From contig NZ_CP047025.1 in the NCBI RefSeq assembly GCF_009796845.1, positions 1,178,001-1,242,000 on the forward strand: DNA of 64,000 bases, in the 5' to 3' direction. A program made the position numbers and the translations under genes. The notes under the pieces are model-generated. The model had not been told where the DNA came from. It ran no database searches and saw only the letters and a program-made list of their open reading frames with translations. Of this stretch, positions 49,126 through 61,595 are shown piece after piece; within the stretch, counting starts at the first letter, position 1, and each line of letters starts with the position of its first letter. Source of the DNA: Cobetia sp. L2A1 (lineage in GTDB: Bacteria > Pseudomonadota > Gammaproteobacteria > Pseudomonadales > Halomonadaceae).

Positions 49126-50607
49126 ATGCCTGAAATTGTGTCCGACCCTCGTATGCGCGTGATGCGCCGTCTTCGTCGCTGGCTGGCAGGAGGGGTTGCC
49201 TGCTCGCTGATAAGCCTTGCCTTTGCGCCGCAGGCGCTCGCCGCCAAGGTGGAAAACCTGCGCCTGTGGACGGCGCCGGATCATACGCGTCTGGTGTTTG
49301 ATCTCGACAGTGCCGCCACGGCCAAGATCTTCAGTCTCGATAATCCTGAGCGTCTGGTGATCGACCTTGCGGGTAGCGATGTAGCGAATGCTGCGGTAAG
49401 TCGCAAGCTCGAGAAGTTGAATCTCGAGGGCAGCGCCGTGAAATCGATTCGCACCGGTCGCCAAGGCAATGATTTGCGCGTCGTGCTCGACCTGACTCGC
49501 CAAGTCAATCCCAAGGACTTCACACTGGCGCCGAATGCCAAGTATGGCAACCGTCTGGTTGTCGATCTTGAATTCCCCGGTGAGTCGGCGGTGGAAAACC
49601 CTATCGATCCGATCGAGGCACGTATTCGTGAGCAGGAGCAGCTGGCGGCCAAGCGTAAATTGAAAGGTGAGCCGGTTGCTGCGGCGCCGAATATCAAGGC
49701 CTCTACGCATCCCAAGCGCGATATCATCATCGCCATTGACCCTGGTCACGGCGGGGAAGATCCTGGTGCCAGCGGCCCCGGTGGCACCAAGGAAAAGGAT
49801 GTGGTGCTCAAGATCGGCAAGCGCCTCAAGCGCATGTTTGATGCGCAGCCAGGATTCAAGGCCATCCTGACGCGTAACAGCGATTACTATATTCCGTTGC
49901 GCAAGCGCACCGAGATTGCGCGTGAGCAGAAAGCTGACTTTTTCGTCTCGATTCATGCTGATGCCTTCAATAGCCCGCGTCCGCATGGCAGCTCGGTGTT
50001 TGCACTGTCCAGTCGTGGCGCCACCTCGGAAACCGCCCGCTGGTTGGCAGCGACTGAAAACCGCGCTGACCTTATCGGTGGCGTGGATGGCAGCCTGAGC
50101 CTGAATGACAAGGATGAAATGCTGCGCGGCGTACTGCTTGATCTGACCATGACAGCGACGCTAAACGACTCGCTGGCCGCCGGTAGCGGTGTGTTGGCCA
50201 ATCTCGGGCGGATGAATACGCTGCACAAGAGCCGCGTTGAGCAGGCGGGCTTCGTGGTGCTGAAGTCGCCAGACATCCCGTCATTGCTGGTCGAGACAGG
50301 TTTCATCTCCAATCCGACTGAAGAGCGCAATCTGAATAGTGGCGCGTATCAAGAGAAGCTGGCGCGCTCCATCTTCTCAGGGGTCGAGACACACTTTGAA
50401 CGCAATCCGCCGCCGTCCAGCCTGCTGGCATGGAAGCGTAATCAGGCGCGTGGCGGCAATGGCGGTGAATATCGCGTCAAGAGTGGCGACACGCTGTCAG
50501 AAGTCGCTCAGCGACACAATGTCAGCATGGCAGCGCTCAAGCAGGCCAACGGCCTGAGTCGAGATGCCTTGCGCGTGGGTGAGACACTGAAGATTCCTCG
50601 CGGGTAG
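49126..50607 (+). CDS. amiB: N-acetylmuramoyl-L-alanine amidase AmiB-like
   Basis: This periplasmic amidase splits septal peptidoglycan during cell separation. A signal peptide ends in PQALA-A, an AMIN domain follows (about residues 30-150), then a zinc-dependent Amidase_3 domain. IAIDPGHGGEDPGA and ALSSRG-type segments, SIHADAF and the catalytic-glutamate region VETGFISNPTEE are visible. A C-terminal LysM (EYRVKSGDTLSEVAQRHNVS) binds peptidoglycan. Three starts are possible (49096, 49126, 49153); none has a strong ribosome binding site. Position between tsaE and mutL supports amiB. Confidence 0.92.
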   Translation: MPEIVSDPRMRVMRRLRRWLAGGVACSLISLAFAPQALAAKVENLRLWTAPDHTRLVFDLDSAATAKIFSLDNPERLVIDLAGSDVANAAVSRKLEKLNLEGSAVKSIRTGRQGNDLRVVLDLTRQVNPKDFTLAPNAKYGNRLVVDLEFPGESAVENPIDPIEARIREQEQLAAKRKLKGEPVAAAPNIKASTHPKRDIIIAIDPGHGGEDPGASGPGGTKEKDVVLKIGKRLKRMFDAQPGFKAILTRNSDYYIPLRKRTEIAREQKADFFVSIHADAFNSPRPHGSSVFALSSRGATSETARWLAATENRADLIGGVDGSLSLNDKDEMLRGVLLDLTMTATLNDSLAAGSGVLANLGRMNTLHKSRVEQAGFVVLKSPDIPSLLVETGFISNPTEERNLNSGAYQEKLARSIFSGVETHFERNPPPSSLLAWKRNQARGGNGGEYRVKSGDTLSEVAQRHNVSMAALKQANGLSRDALRVGETLKIPRG

Positions 50608-50770
50608 ATCGTCATCAGGCATTGAGTCCTGGCATTGAGCCCTGTCGCGCATTTCTCTCACCGCCAGGCCTGCTTTCCCGCGACCAGGTTCGCTGGCAAG
50701 CGCGTCTGGCAGTCCGCCTTGTTTGCCCGCAAATGGGTTGTCCACCCGCTTTTGATTCAGGAGTTTCTCC

Positions 50771-53065
<2,295 letters not shown>

Positions 53066-53128
53066 TCGATCACCCACGAATCGTCAGCGGTTCACCCCCG
53101 ATTCACCTCTTAACTCCGACAATAGGCC

Positions 53129-54112
53129 ATGACCCAGATTCAGCTCTCTGATACTTCATCCAATAGCATGCTTGCTGAAGCTGATAAGCCACCGGTGGTA
53201 TTGCTGATGGGGCCGACTGCCTCTGGCAAGACCGACCTTGCGATTCGCTGGTACGAGGAACAGGGCGCGGAGTTGGTCAGCGTCGATTCAGCACTGATCT
53301 ATCGCGGCATGGACATCGGCACGGCCAAGCCAACAGCGGCAGAGCTGACGCGAGCGCCACACCGGTTGATCGATTTTCTTGATCCGCTGGAAAGTTATTC
53401 TGCGGCCGAGTTTCGTCACGATGCGCTTGTACACATTGCTGAAATACAGTCACGGGGGAAGCTGCCGCTGCTAGTCGGTGGCACGATGATGTACTTCAAG
53501 CGCTTGCTGGAAGGTGTGGCGGACTTGCCTGCAGCAGACCCTGCGCTGCGAGCAATCCTCGAGTCACGTATTCAGACAGAGGGGCTTGAGGTGTTGCACC
53601 GTGAGCTGGGGCAACTTGATCCGGCGTCTGCGCAGCGCATTCGTCCCAGCGATCCACAGCGCCTGACACGTGCGCTGGAGGTGTGCTTGCTTAGCGGTCG
53701 CCCCATGAGCGAGCTGTTGGCGGAGCAGCCGAAAGCTGAGCTTCCGTTCCGGCCGGTACCGATCGCACTGGCGCCCCACGATAGAGCCGTGTTACATGAA
53801 CGTATCGAGAGGCGTTTTGATCAGATGTTGGAACAGGGCTTCATTGCCGAGGTCGAAGCGCTGAAGGCACGCTCGGAGCTACATGCCGGACTGCCGTCGA
53901 TTCGCTGTGTAGGGTACCGTCAGGTGTGGGATTATCTGGAGGGTCGTCTTTCGCGTGACGAGATGCGCGAACGCGGCATTATTGCAACGCGTCAGCTTGC
54001 CAAGCGTCAGTTGACCTGGCTGCGTAGCTGGAAGGGCGTTCATCAGGTAGATTCGATGGGTGTAAATCCTTACAGTGAAACCTTGAAAATCGTGCGCCAG
54101 ACCAGCACTTAG
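53129..54112 (+). CDS. miaA: tRNA dimethylallyltransferase MiaA
   Basis: MiaA adds a dimethylallyl group to adenosine 37 of tRNAs reading codons that start with U. The 327-residue protein has the P-loop [46 protein letters not shown] and [11 protein letters not shown]. It lies between mutL and hfq as in E. coli and Pseudomonas. The ribosome binding site is weak (TAGG just before the ATG). Confidence 0.97.
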   Translation: MTQIQLSDTSSNSMLAEADKPPVVLLMGPTASGKTDLAIRWYEEQGAELVSVDSALIYRGMDIGTAKPTAAELTRAPHRLIDFLDPLESYSAAEFRHDALVHIAEIQSRGKLPLLVGGTMMYFKRLLEGVADLPAADPALRAILESRIQTEGLEVLHRELGQLDPASAQRIRPSDPQRLTRALEVCLLSGRPMSELLAEQPKAELPFRPVPIALAPHDRAVLHERIERRFDQMLEQGFIAEVEALKARSELHAGLPSIRCVGYRQVWDYLEGRLSRDEMRERGIIATRQLAKRQLTWLRSWKGVHQVDSMGVNPYSETLKIVRQTST

Positions 54113-54227
54113 CGTAACATGAGCGGTCACGACCAGCGCCCGTGAAGCCCCCTCAAGAGGGCAACCCGGAGCACTGGCGAACATAACCATACTTACCTCG
54201 AATGAGATATTTTTTACGGAGAGTCAC

Positions 54228-54476
54228 ATGTCCAAAGGTCAATCACTCCAGGACCCGTACCTGAACATCCTGCGCAAGGAACGTATTCCGGTGTCGATCT
54301 TCCTGGTCAACGGAATCAAATTGCAGGGCCAGATCGAGTCTTTCGATCAGTTCGTTATCCTGCTGCGCAATACTGTTTCCCAGATGGTCTACAAGCACGC
54401 TATCTCGACCGTGGTCCCCTCGCGCAATGTGCGCTTGCCGGCCCAGGATCCGAGCGTGCCGTCCACAGAAATCTGA
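54228..54476 (+). CDS. hfq: RNA chaperone Hfq
   Basis: Hfq forms a hexameric ring that pairs small RNAs with mRNAs. The 82-residue protein begins [13 protein letters not shown], with the Sm1 motif ([20 protein letters not shown]) and the Sm2 motif [12 protein letters not shown]. The C-terminal tail is short, as in Pseudomonas. CGGAGAG precedes the ATG. hflX begins 15 bases after the stop codon. Confidence 0.98.
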   Translation: MSKGQSLQDPYLNILRKERIPVSIFLVNGIKLQGQIESFDQFVILLRNTVSQMVYKHAISTVVPSRNVRLPAQDPSVPSTEI

Positions 54477-54491
54477 AGTTAGAGGCGCTGA

Positions 54492-55862
54492 TTGTTCTTC
54501 GAACGACCCGAAGCCGGTGAAACGGCCGTCCTGGTACACGTTAATTTCCGGGACGAAAAAGAACGCGAGGACGCCGGAGAGCTCCTCGAACTCGTACGCT
54601 CAGCAGGCGCTGTGCCGGCGACCCTTATCGAGGGTAGTCGGCCACGTCCTGACTCGCGTACGTTCATCGGAGAAGGCAAGGTTGAGGAAGTGCGTGAGGC
54701 TCTGGCCGCGCACGAAGCCGAACTTGTCATTTTCAATCATTCATTGAGTCCTTCCCAGCAACGTAACCTCGAAGCCACGCTTGAGTGTCGTGTGATCGAC
54801 CGTACCGGTCTGATTCTCGATATCTTTGCTCAGCGTGCGCGGACCCATGAGGGCAAGTTGCAGGTAGAACTCGCACAGCTCGAGTACATGTCTACCCGCC
54901 TTGTGCGTGGTTGGACTCACCTTGAGCGTCAGAAAGGCGGTATCGGTCTACGTGGCCCGGGGGAAACCCAGCTCGAGACTGACCGTCGTCTGCTGCGTGT
55001 GCGTATCAAGTCGATTCATAAGCGGCTCGAGAAGGTACACAAGCAGCGCGACCAGAATCGGCGTGCACGCTCGCGTGCGGAGATCCCGAGTCTGTCGTTG
55101 GTCGGCTATACCAATGCTGGCAAGTCGACACTGTTCAATGCGCTGACTTCTTCTGAGGTCTATGCCGCTGATCAGTTGTTCGCGACATTGGATCCGACGC
55201 TGCGGCGTGTGGAGCTTGAAGATGTTGGCCAGGCAGTACTGGCCGATACGGTGGGCTTCATTCGCCACCTGCCGCACAAGCTGGTCGAGGCCTTCCAGGC
55301 GACTCTGCAGGAGGCTGCCGAGGCTGATCTGCTGGTGCATATCATTGATGCAGCCGATCCAGAGAATGACCGCAACACCGAGCAGGTCAATCAGGTGCTC
55401 AGTGAAATAGATGCCGGTGATGTGCCGCGTCTGCTGGTCATGAACAAGATTGACCGGCTCGACATGGCGCCGCGTATCGAGCGTGATGGCTTTGGGCGTC
55501 CGCTGATCGTGTGGTTGTCGGCACGGGATGGCAAGGGAATGGAGCTGCTATTGCAGGCCTTCTCCGAGCTACTGTCCGACAACGTCATCTCTACCCGGCT
55601 AACACTGGGGCCAGAGAAGTCTCGTCTGCGTGCTGGCTTGCATGAGCTTGATGCCGTCAAGGAAGAGAGCTATGACGAGCAGGGCAATGCACTGCTGGAC
55701 ATTCGGCTTGAGAAACGTGCATTGCTTCAATTGTTATCGCACCTTGGGGAGTCTTCTGCAGACTACCTCGGCGGCGAGCACGATGATCTTGAAGCTTGGC
55801 AGCGTGAGCTGTCCGCCGAGCGTGCCGAGAAGCATCGCATGTCGGTGACGCACAAGGGCTGA
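54492..55862 (+). CDS. hflX: Ribosome-associated GTPase HflX
   Basis: HflX splits stalled or idle 70S ribosomes, notably under heat stress. The 456-residue protein has an N-terminal HflX-type domain and the linker QKGGIGLRGPGETQLETDRR. The GTPase domain has G1 GYTNAGKST, DTVGFIRHLP and NKIDRL. The start is TTG at 54492: it follows AGAGG, no ATG is available, and the N terminus (M)FFERPEAGETAVLVHVNF aligns with E. coli HflX. It is tightly linked to hfq. Confidence 0.96.
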   Translation: MFFERPEAGETAVLVHVNFRDEKEREDAGELLELVRSAGAVPATLIEGSRPRPDSRTFIGEGKVEEVREALAAHEAELVIFNHSLSPSQQRNLEATLECRVIDRTGLILDIFAQRARTHEGKLQVELAQLEYMSTRLVRGWTHLERQKGGIGLRGPGETQLETDRRLLRVRIKSIHKRLEKVHKQRDQNRRARSRAEIPSLSLVGYTNAGKSTLFNALTSSEVYAADQLFATLDPTLRRVELEDVGQAVLADTVGFIRHLPHKLVEAFQATLQEAAEADLLVHIIDAADPENDRNTEQVNQVLSEIDAGDVPRLLVMNKIDRLDMAPRIERDGFGRPLIVWLSARDGKGMELLLQAFSELLSDNVISTRLTLGPEKSRLRAGLHELDAVKEESYDEQGNALLDIRLEKRALLQLLSHLGESSADYLGGEHDDLEAWQRELSAERAEKHRMSVTHKG

Positions 55863-55887
55863 GTAGAAAAGAACTGGAATCACAGAC

Positions 55888-55969
55888 GGCATTCGTATTC
55901 TTGCGCTATATCCAGAATATGAATGCCCTCGCGCAGGTTACGGCCTGCGCGTCAGAGCAACGGGCATTC
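55888..55969 (+). promoter_or_regulatory. Alternative-pairing RNA element between hflX and hflK
   Basis: Three related blocks can pair in two exclusive ways. GGCATTCGTATTC (55888-55900) pairs with GAATATGAATGCC (55915-55927) over 13 positions with one G-U. The same GAATGCCC (55921-55928) can instead pair with GGGCATTC (55962-55969), enclosing a perfect CGCGCAGG/CCTGCGCG hairpin at 55930-55937 and 55944-55951. It lies in the 277-base gap inside the operon. No T tract follows, so an RNA-processing or translation switch is more likely than an attenuator. Confidence 0.5.
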
Positions 55970-56139
55970 AGCTGTTGGATGGCTGGATGCCGCTTGGCAG
56001 ACGATGGCTGTCAGGCAGGGCCATGGCCTTCTCCCGCAAGGGACGCGTCGCCGAATCGCAGGACAGAACCGGCAGTAAAACCGGTATTGGCGGCGTCATC
56101 ATAATGACGAGCGGAACATCGACTGAGTGGAGACGACGT

Positions 56140-57378
56140 ATGGCTTGGAATGAGCCGGGTGGCGGCAACCAGCATGACCCTTGGAGCGGCGGTGGTCGCG
56201 GTGGGGACAAAAAGGGCGGCGGTAGCAACGGCGGTGGCGGCGGCAATGGTAATGGCGGACCGCCCGACCTCGATGAGGCGCTGAAGAAGTTTCAGGACAA
56301 GCTCAGCGGATTGCTCGGTAACGGCAAGCGCCGCAGTGGGGGTTCTGGTGGCACCGGCGGCACGGGCGGTGGTAACACCAATGCCTTCGCGCTGCCGGGT
56401 ATCATCGGCGTCGTGCTGGTGGCCATCTGGGCTGCCTCAGGCTTCTATCTTGTCGATCAGTCCGAGCGCGGCGTCGTACTTCGCTTTGGCAAGTACAACG
56501 ACATTGTCGGTCCGGGTCTGCACTGGAATCCGCCGATCATTGATGATGTCCGTGAGATCAACGTCACCAAGGTGCGCTCGCTCTCTCAGACCAAGTCGAT
56601 GTTGACGCAAGACGAGAACATCGTCGAAGTGCAGATGTCGGTGCAGTATCAAGTGTCCAATCCGCGTGACTTCCTGCTCAATGTGCGTGCTCCCGAAATC
56701 AGTCTCGAGAACGCCATGGATTCCGCGCTGCGTCATGAAGTCGGCAGTGCTGACATGAACGAAATCCTGACCTCTGGACGTGAGCTGCTGGCCAGCAACG
56801 TCAAGTCACGCCTGCAGTCCTATCTGGACAACTATGGTGTCGGCCTGACGCTGCAGACCATCAACGTGGAATCCACGTCGGCCCCGGCGCCGGTGCAGGA
56901 GTCTTTCGATGATGTCATCAAGGCGCGCGAGGATCGTCAGCGTACGATCAACCAGGCACTGGCTTACGAGAACTCGATTCTCCCGGAAGCTCAGGGTCAG
57001 GCACAGCGTGTCATTGAAGAGGCTGAAGGTTACAAGGAATCAGTCGTTGCCAAATCGCAGGGTGAAGCCAACCGCTTCACGTCTCTGTTGACCGAGTACA
57101 AGAAGGCGCCGGAGATCATCCGTGAGCGCATGTATCTCGAGACGATGAGTGAAGTCCTCGGCAAGACCAGCAAGGTGCTGGTGGATGTCGAGAATGGTAA
57201 TTCGCTCATGTATCTGCCGCTCGACAAACTGGCAGGCAAGTCCAGTGCTGAAGATGAAGACAGCAATGGCATGAGCCGCAGTGAGCTTGATCGCGTGTCA
57301 CGTCAGGCGAGCGATGCGCTGAGCCGAAGCAATAGCACTGACAGCAGTAACCGCACCAGTCGGGAGGGTCGTCAATGA
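56140..57378 (+). CDS. hflK: HflK subunit of the FtsH regulator complex
   Basis: HflK and HflC form a large membrane complex that surrounds the FtsH protease and controls its access to membrane substrates. The 412-residue protein has a glycine- and asparagine-rich cytoplasmic N terminus. A single membrane helix follows (about 86-110, around ALPGIIGVVLVAIWAASGF), then a band-7/SPFH domain and a coiled coil. ATG at 56140 follows GGAG; a longer frame to 55975 crosses the inter-operon RNA element and is rejected. Its stop overlaps the hflC start. Confidence 0.96.
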   Translation: MAWNEPGGGNQHDPWSGGGRGGDKKGGGSNGGGGGNGNGGPPDLDEALKKFQDKLSGLLGNGKRRSGGSGGTGGTGGGNTNAFALPGIIGVVLVAIWAASGFYLVDQSERGVVLRFGKYNDIVGPGLHWNPPIIDDVREINVTKVRSLSQTKSMLTQDENIVEVQMSVQYQVSNPRDFLLNVRAPEISLENAMDSALRHEVGSADMNEILTSGRELLASNVKSRLQSYLDNYGVGLTLQTINVESTSAPAPVQESFDDVIKAREDRQRTINQALAYENSILPEAQGQAQRVIEEAEGYKESVVAKSQGEANRFTSLLTEYKKAPEIIRERMYLETMSEVLGKTSKVLVDVENGNSLMYLPLDKLAGKSSAEDEDSNGMSRSELDRVSRQASDALSRSNSTDSSNRTSREGRQ

Positions 57379-58256
57379 TCAATAATCGCTCACTGATGGC
57401 AGTTGCCGGCCTGGCTATCGTGGCCTGGCTTGGCAGCAACAGCCTCTATACCGTCGATGAAACCCAGCGCGCCATCAAGCTCAAGTTTGGTGAAGTGGTG
57501 GAAGACAACATCCAGCCGGGCCTGCACTTCAAGCTGCCGGTCTACAACACGATCCGTACCTTTGATACGCGCGTGTTGACACTGGATGCCCAGGCGAGTC
57601 GTTATCTGACTCGTGAGAAGAAAGCGGTCATCGTTGATTCCTTCGTCAAGTGGAAGATCATCGATCCGAAGCGCTACTACGAATCGACATCTGGCGATGA
57701 GCAGATGGCCGAGCGTCTGATCGCACCGCGTGTCGATGAGAGTCTGCGTAACGAGTTCGGTAAGCTTGAGCTGATACAGATCATCTCCGAGCAGCGTGAT
57801 GCGCTGATGAAGAAGCCGACCCAAGAGCTCGATGAAGTCATGCGCAAGGAGTTGGGGGTGTCGATTCTCGATATCCGCGTCAAGCGTATTGATTTGCCGG
57901 ACGAGGTCTCTCAGGCCGTCTATGAGCGCATGAAGACTGAGCGCCAGCGTGAGGCACGTGAGTATCGCGCCCAGGGTCAGGAGCAGGCCGAGAAGATTCA
58001 GGCCAACGCTGATCGTCGCCGCACAGTATTGATCGCGCAGGCAGAAGAGCAGGCGCAGACTCTGCGGGGTGAGGGTGATGCTTCAGCCGCCGCCATCTAT
58101 GCAGGTGCTTACGGTGCTGATGTTGAGTTCTTCCGCTTCTACCGTTCTCTGCAGGCCTATCGTGAGAGCTTCAAGGGCGATGGCAACATGATGGTCATGC
58201 AGCCTGATAGCGAGTTCTTCCGTTTCTTCAAGGACCCGCTCGGCAGCAGCAAGTAA
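57375..58256 (+). CDS. hflC: HflC subunit of the FtsH regulator complex
   Basis: Partner of HflK. The 293-residue protein starts with a membrane helix (LMAVAGLAIVAWLGSNSLY), then a band-7/SPFH domain (VDETQRAIKLKFGEVV onward) and the KTERQREAREYRAQGQEQ coiled coil. The gene begins inside the ATGA overlap with hflK, showing translational coupling. It ends the operon; a terminator lies about 100 bases on. The small yjeT gene that follows in E. coli is absent. Confidence 0.97.
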   Translation: MINNRSLMAVAGLAIVAWLGSNSLYTVDETQRAIKLKFGEVVEDNIQPGLHFKLPVYNTIRTFDTRVLTLDAQASRYLTREKKAVIVDSFVKWKIIDPKRYYESTSGDEQMAERLIAPRVDESLRNEFGKLELIQIISEQRDALMKKPTQELDEVMRKELGVSILDIRVKRIDLPDEVSQAVYERMKTERQREAREYRAQGQEQAEKIQANADRRRTVLIAQAEEQAQTLRGEGDASAAAIYAGAYGADVEFFRFYRSLQAYRESFKGDGNMMVMQPDSEFFRFFKDPLGSSK

Positions 58257-58619
58257 GCTGTCAGCACTGCTTTCCTCGCGTTGAGGGGAGTGCGCGAAAG
58301 TTGGACCTCGCACAGTGGTCGTGCGGGGTTCATCCCGCCAGAATTCATGCTAGACTTCTGTAACCGGGCACAGCCCGGTTTTTTTGTGGCCGCCTTTTAC
58401 GTTGCGGTGCCGCAGTGGTGATGTCGCGGGAAGCATATGATGCCTTCTCTTGCTGTGTACGAAGGTGTGGCTAGGCCTTCGGTAACTTGTTGTTTCATGG
58501 TCTTTTATTCATGAACCTTGTTGCCGGGACTTGTCTTCCTGTCGTCTCATCGTCAGGCGGGAAGTGGCGACACGCGTCACGAGCCACCCCTTGTCATAAA
58601 TTTCTTGCAGGATAGCGCA
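58257..58619. other. Intergenic region between hflC and hisZ
   Basis: The 363 bases hold the hflC terminator at 58362-58385. Before it lies a pair of competing hairpins: CCTCGCAC (58306-58313) with GTGCGGGG (58321-58328), and GCGGG (58323-58327) with CCCGC (58334-58338). The rest should contain the hisZ promoter, but no clear boxes are visible. No coding frame is supported. Confidence 0.45.
58362..58385 (+). terminator. Rho-independent terminator of the hfl operon
   Basis: AACCGGGC (58362-58369) pairs with GCCCGGTT (58373-58380), and the T run extends to 58385. It is a classical terminator placed about 105 bases after hflC. Confidence 0.92.
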
Positions 58620-59804
58620 ATGACCATCGCAGATCGCTGGCTCCTCCCGGATGGGATGGATGAGGTATTACCGCCTCAAGCAACCCGTATGGAGGCGCTG
58701 CGCCGCGCGCTACTCGACCTCTATCATCGCTTCGGCTATGACCTGGTGCTGCCGCCCCCCGTCGAGTTTCTTGATTCATTGTTGACCGGTACCGGTACCG
58801 AACTTGACCTGCAGACCTTCAAGCTGACCGATCAGATGACCGGTCGCATGATGGGTGCTAGCGCCGACGTGACCCCTCAGGTGGCACGAATGGACGCACA
58901 CTCACTGCGTCGTGAAGGGCCGGTGCGCTTGTGCTACTGCGCCAATGTGTTGCGTACCAAGGCCGATAAGCATCAGGGCGGGCGCAGTCCTGTCCAGGTC
59001 GGTGCTGAGCTGTTTGGTCATGCCGGTCTTGAGGCGGATCACGAGATTTTGCATCTGGCGCTGACGAGTCTGGAGCAGGCAGGTGCTGATGAGTTGCACC
59101 TGGCGTTGGGCCATATCGGAATATATCGTGCCCTGATCGCTGAAGCCGGGATGAACACCGACCATGAACGTGAATTATTTGCCGCCATCGAGCGTAAGCA
59201 GTATTCCGCTCTGGATGCATTGATTGAGCGCGTAGTGGGTGACAAGGTAGTAGCGGGCATGCTGAAGGCATTGCCGCACCTGCATGGCGATGAAGACATT
59301 CTCGCGCAGGCACGTACTGCCTTTGCTGGTGCGCCGGTCGCCGTCGCCAGTGCATTGGATCAACTTTCAGCGCTGAGCCAGGTAGTACGTGAGCGTCATC
59401 CACAGGTCACGTTGTACTTTGACCTTGCTGAGCTGCGAGGTTACGAGTATCACACCGGCATGGTGTTCGCGGCTTATGTGCCGGGCTATGGTCAAGCGCT
59501 GGCCAAGGGCGGTCGCTATGACGATACTGGACGTGTCTTTGGTCGTGCGCGCCCTGCTACCGGGTTCTCGATGGATCTCAAGCAGCTAGCCTCACTGGCC
59601 GTGCAAACACCGGCTTGCGATGGTATCTGGGCGCCGGCACTCAATGAGAGCGCTCTGCGTGAGTGTGTTGACCAGCTGCGTGCCAGCGGTGAACGTGTGA
59701 TTGAGGCATTGCCTGGCCAGACAACCGGTGCCGATGCTCACCGTTGTAACCGTGAGTTGGTACGCTCTGATAGTGGTTGGCAGGTGGACGCGATTCACGC
59801 CTGA
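58620..59804 (+). CDS. hisZ: ATP phosphoribosyltransferase regulatory subunit HisZ
   Basis: HisZ is a histidyl-tRNA-synthetase-like protein that joins short-form HisG to make an active, histidine-sensitive first enzyme of histidine synthesis. The 394-residue protein has the class II core, with LLPDGMDEVLPPQA, FKLTDQMTGRMMGASADVTP, LRGYEYHTGMVFAAYVPGY and KGGRYDDTGRVFGR. The anticodon-binding domain of HisS is lacking. AGGA precedes the ATG at 58620. It is upstream of purA as in Pseudomonas. Presence of HisZ implies a short HisG elsewhere in the genome. Confidence 0.95.
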   Translation: MTIADRWLLPDGMDEVLPPQATRMEALRRALLDLYHRFGYDLVLPPPVEFLDSLLTGTGTELDLQTFKLTDQMTGRMMGASADVTPQVARMDAHSLRREGPVRLCYCANVLRTKADKHQGGRSPVQVGAELFGHAGLEADHEILHLALTSLEQAGADELHLALGHIGIYRALIAEAGMNTDHERELFAAIERKQYSALDALIERVVGDKVVAGMLKALPHLHGDEDILAQARTAFAGAPVAVASALDQLSALSQVVRERHPQVTLYFDLAELRGYEYHTGMVFAAYVPGYGQALAKGGRYDDTGRVFGRARPATGFSMDLKQLASLAVQTPACDGIWAPALNESALRECVDQLRASGERVIEALPGQTTGADAHRCNRELVRSDSGWQVDAIHA

Positions 59805-59843
59805 ACGACTGACAGCAAACAGTAGGGGCCACTGGGTCCCGAG

Positions 59844-59869
59844 GCACAGCTGCCCTGTGGCAGCTGTGC
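59844..59869. terminator. Hairpin between hisZ and purA
   Basis: GCACAGCTGCC (59844-59854) pairs perfectly with GGCAGCTGTGC (59859-59869) around a four-base loop. It is followed by TTGT only, so it may attenuate rather than stop transcription into purA. Confidence 0.55.
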
Positions 59870-59879
59870 TTGTGAGTAG

Positions 59880-61214
<1,335 letters not shown>

Positions 61215-61251
61215 TCGTCTCGCTTAGGCTTTTTTGAGCTTGTGCAGAAAA

Positions 61252-61285
61252 AAACACCCCATCGGGATTTCTCGTTGGGGTGTTT
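61252..61285. terminator. Terminator after purA
   Basis: AAACACCCCA (61252-61261) pairs with TGGGGTGTTT (61276-61285) around a 14-base loop, about 40 bases after the purA stop. It is preceded by an A run and ends in T residues. Confidence 0.8.
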
Positions 61286-61532
61286 GCGTATGTGGGCATG
61301 AATGGTCGGGATGGCATTCGTTGGCGACATGAACGTGCGTCGAGTAAAGGTCTCCAATCGCTGGGAAAGGTATGGGTGGCAAGAGATGTTGCACAGAGTG
61401 TGAGCGGAAGAAAGAGAGCGGAAGTTGATATTTTAAATGGGAATGATTGTTATTTTTGTTGTGATCTACGGCTATCATGCCGGCAAACTGGTTGCCCACG
61501 CCACAATTTGGCGTTTTCGGGGAGGTGGTGAC

Positions 61533-61561
61533 TTCACATCGATCTGATACAGGACTAAAAT
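61533..61561 (+). promoter_or_regulatory. Sigma-70 promoter of the suf gene cluster
   Basis: TTCACA (61533-61538) and TAAAAT (61556-61561) each match the consensus at five of six bases and are separated by exactly 17. Transcription should start near 61568, 28 bases before the regulator ATG. An AT-rich run at about 61425-61460 further upstream could contribute to activity. The rest of the 381-base gap after purA holds only the purA terminator. Confidence 0.75.
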
Positions 61562-61571
61562 GGTCCTCAAT
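61547..61571. promoter_or_regulatory. IscR type-1-like operator overlapping the -10 box
   Basis: The sequence runs ATAC-AGGAC-TAAAATG-GTCCT-CAAT. The AGGAC and GTCCT arms form a palindrome around an A/T-rich centre. Compared by eye with the E. coli IscR type-1 consensus (25 positions), about 19 positions agree. It covers the -10 box of the promoter, so binding should repress. The likely ligand is the Rrf2-type regulator encoded immediately downstream. Confidence 0.7.
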
Positions 61572-61595
61572 CAATATCCCGTGGTGGAGGCCTGA

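Noticed and set aside
49120..49986. A 288-codon antisense frame across amiB
   Set aside because: Shadow of the amidase coding sequence; its composition mirrors the sense codons and no start signal is present.
61425..61460. A possible Fur box in the AT-rich run before the suf genes
   Set aside because: Only a few positions fit the 19-base consensus; the agreement is no better than expected for A/T-rich DNA.
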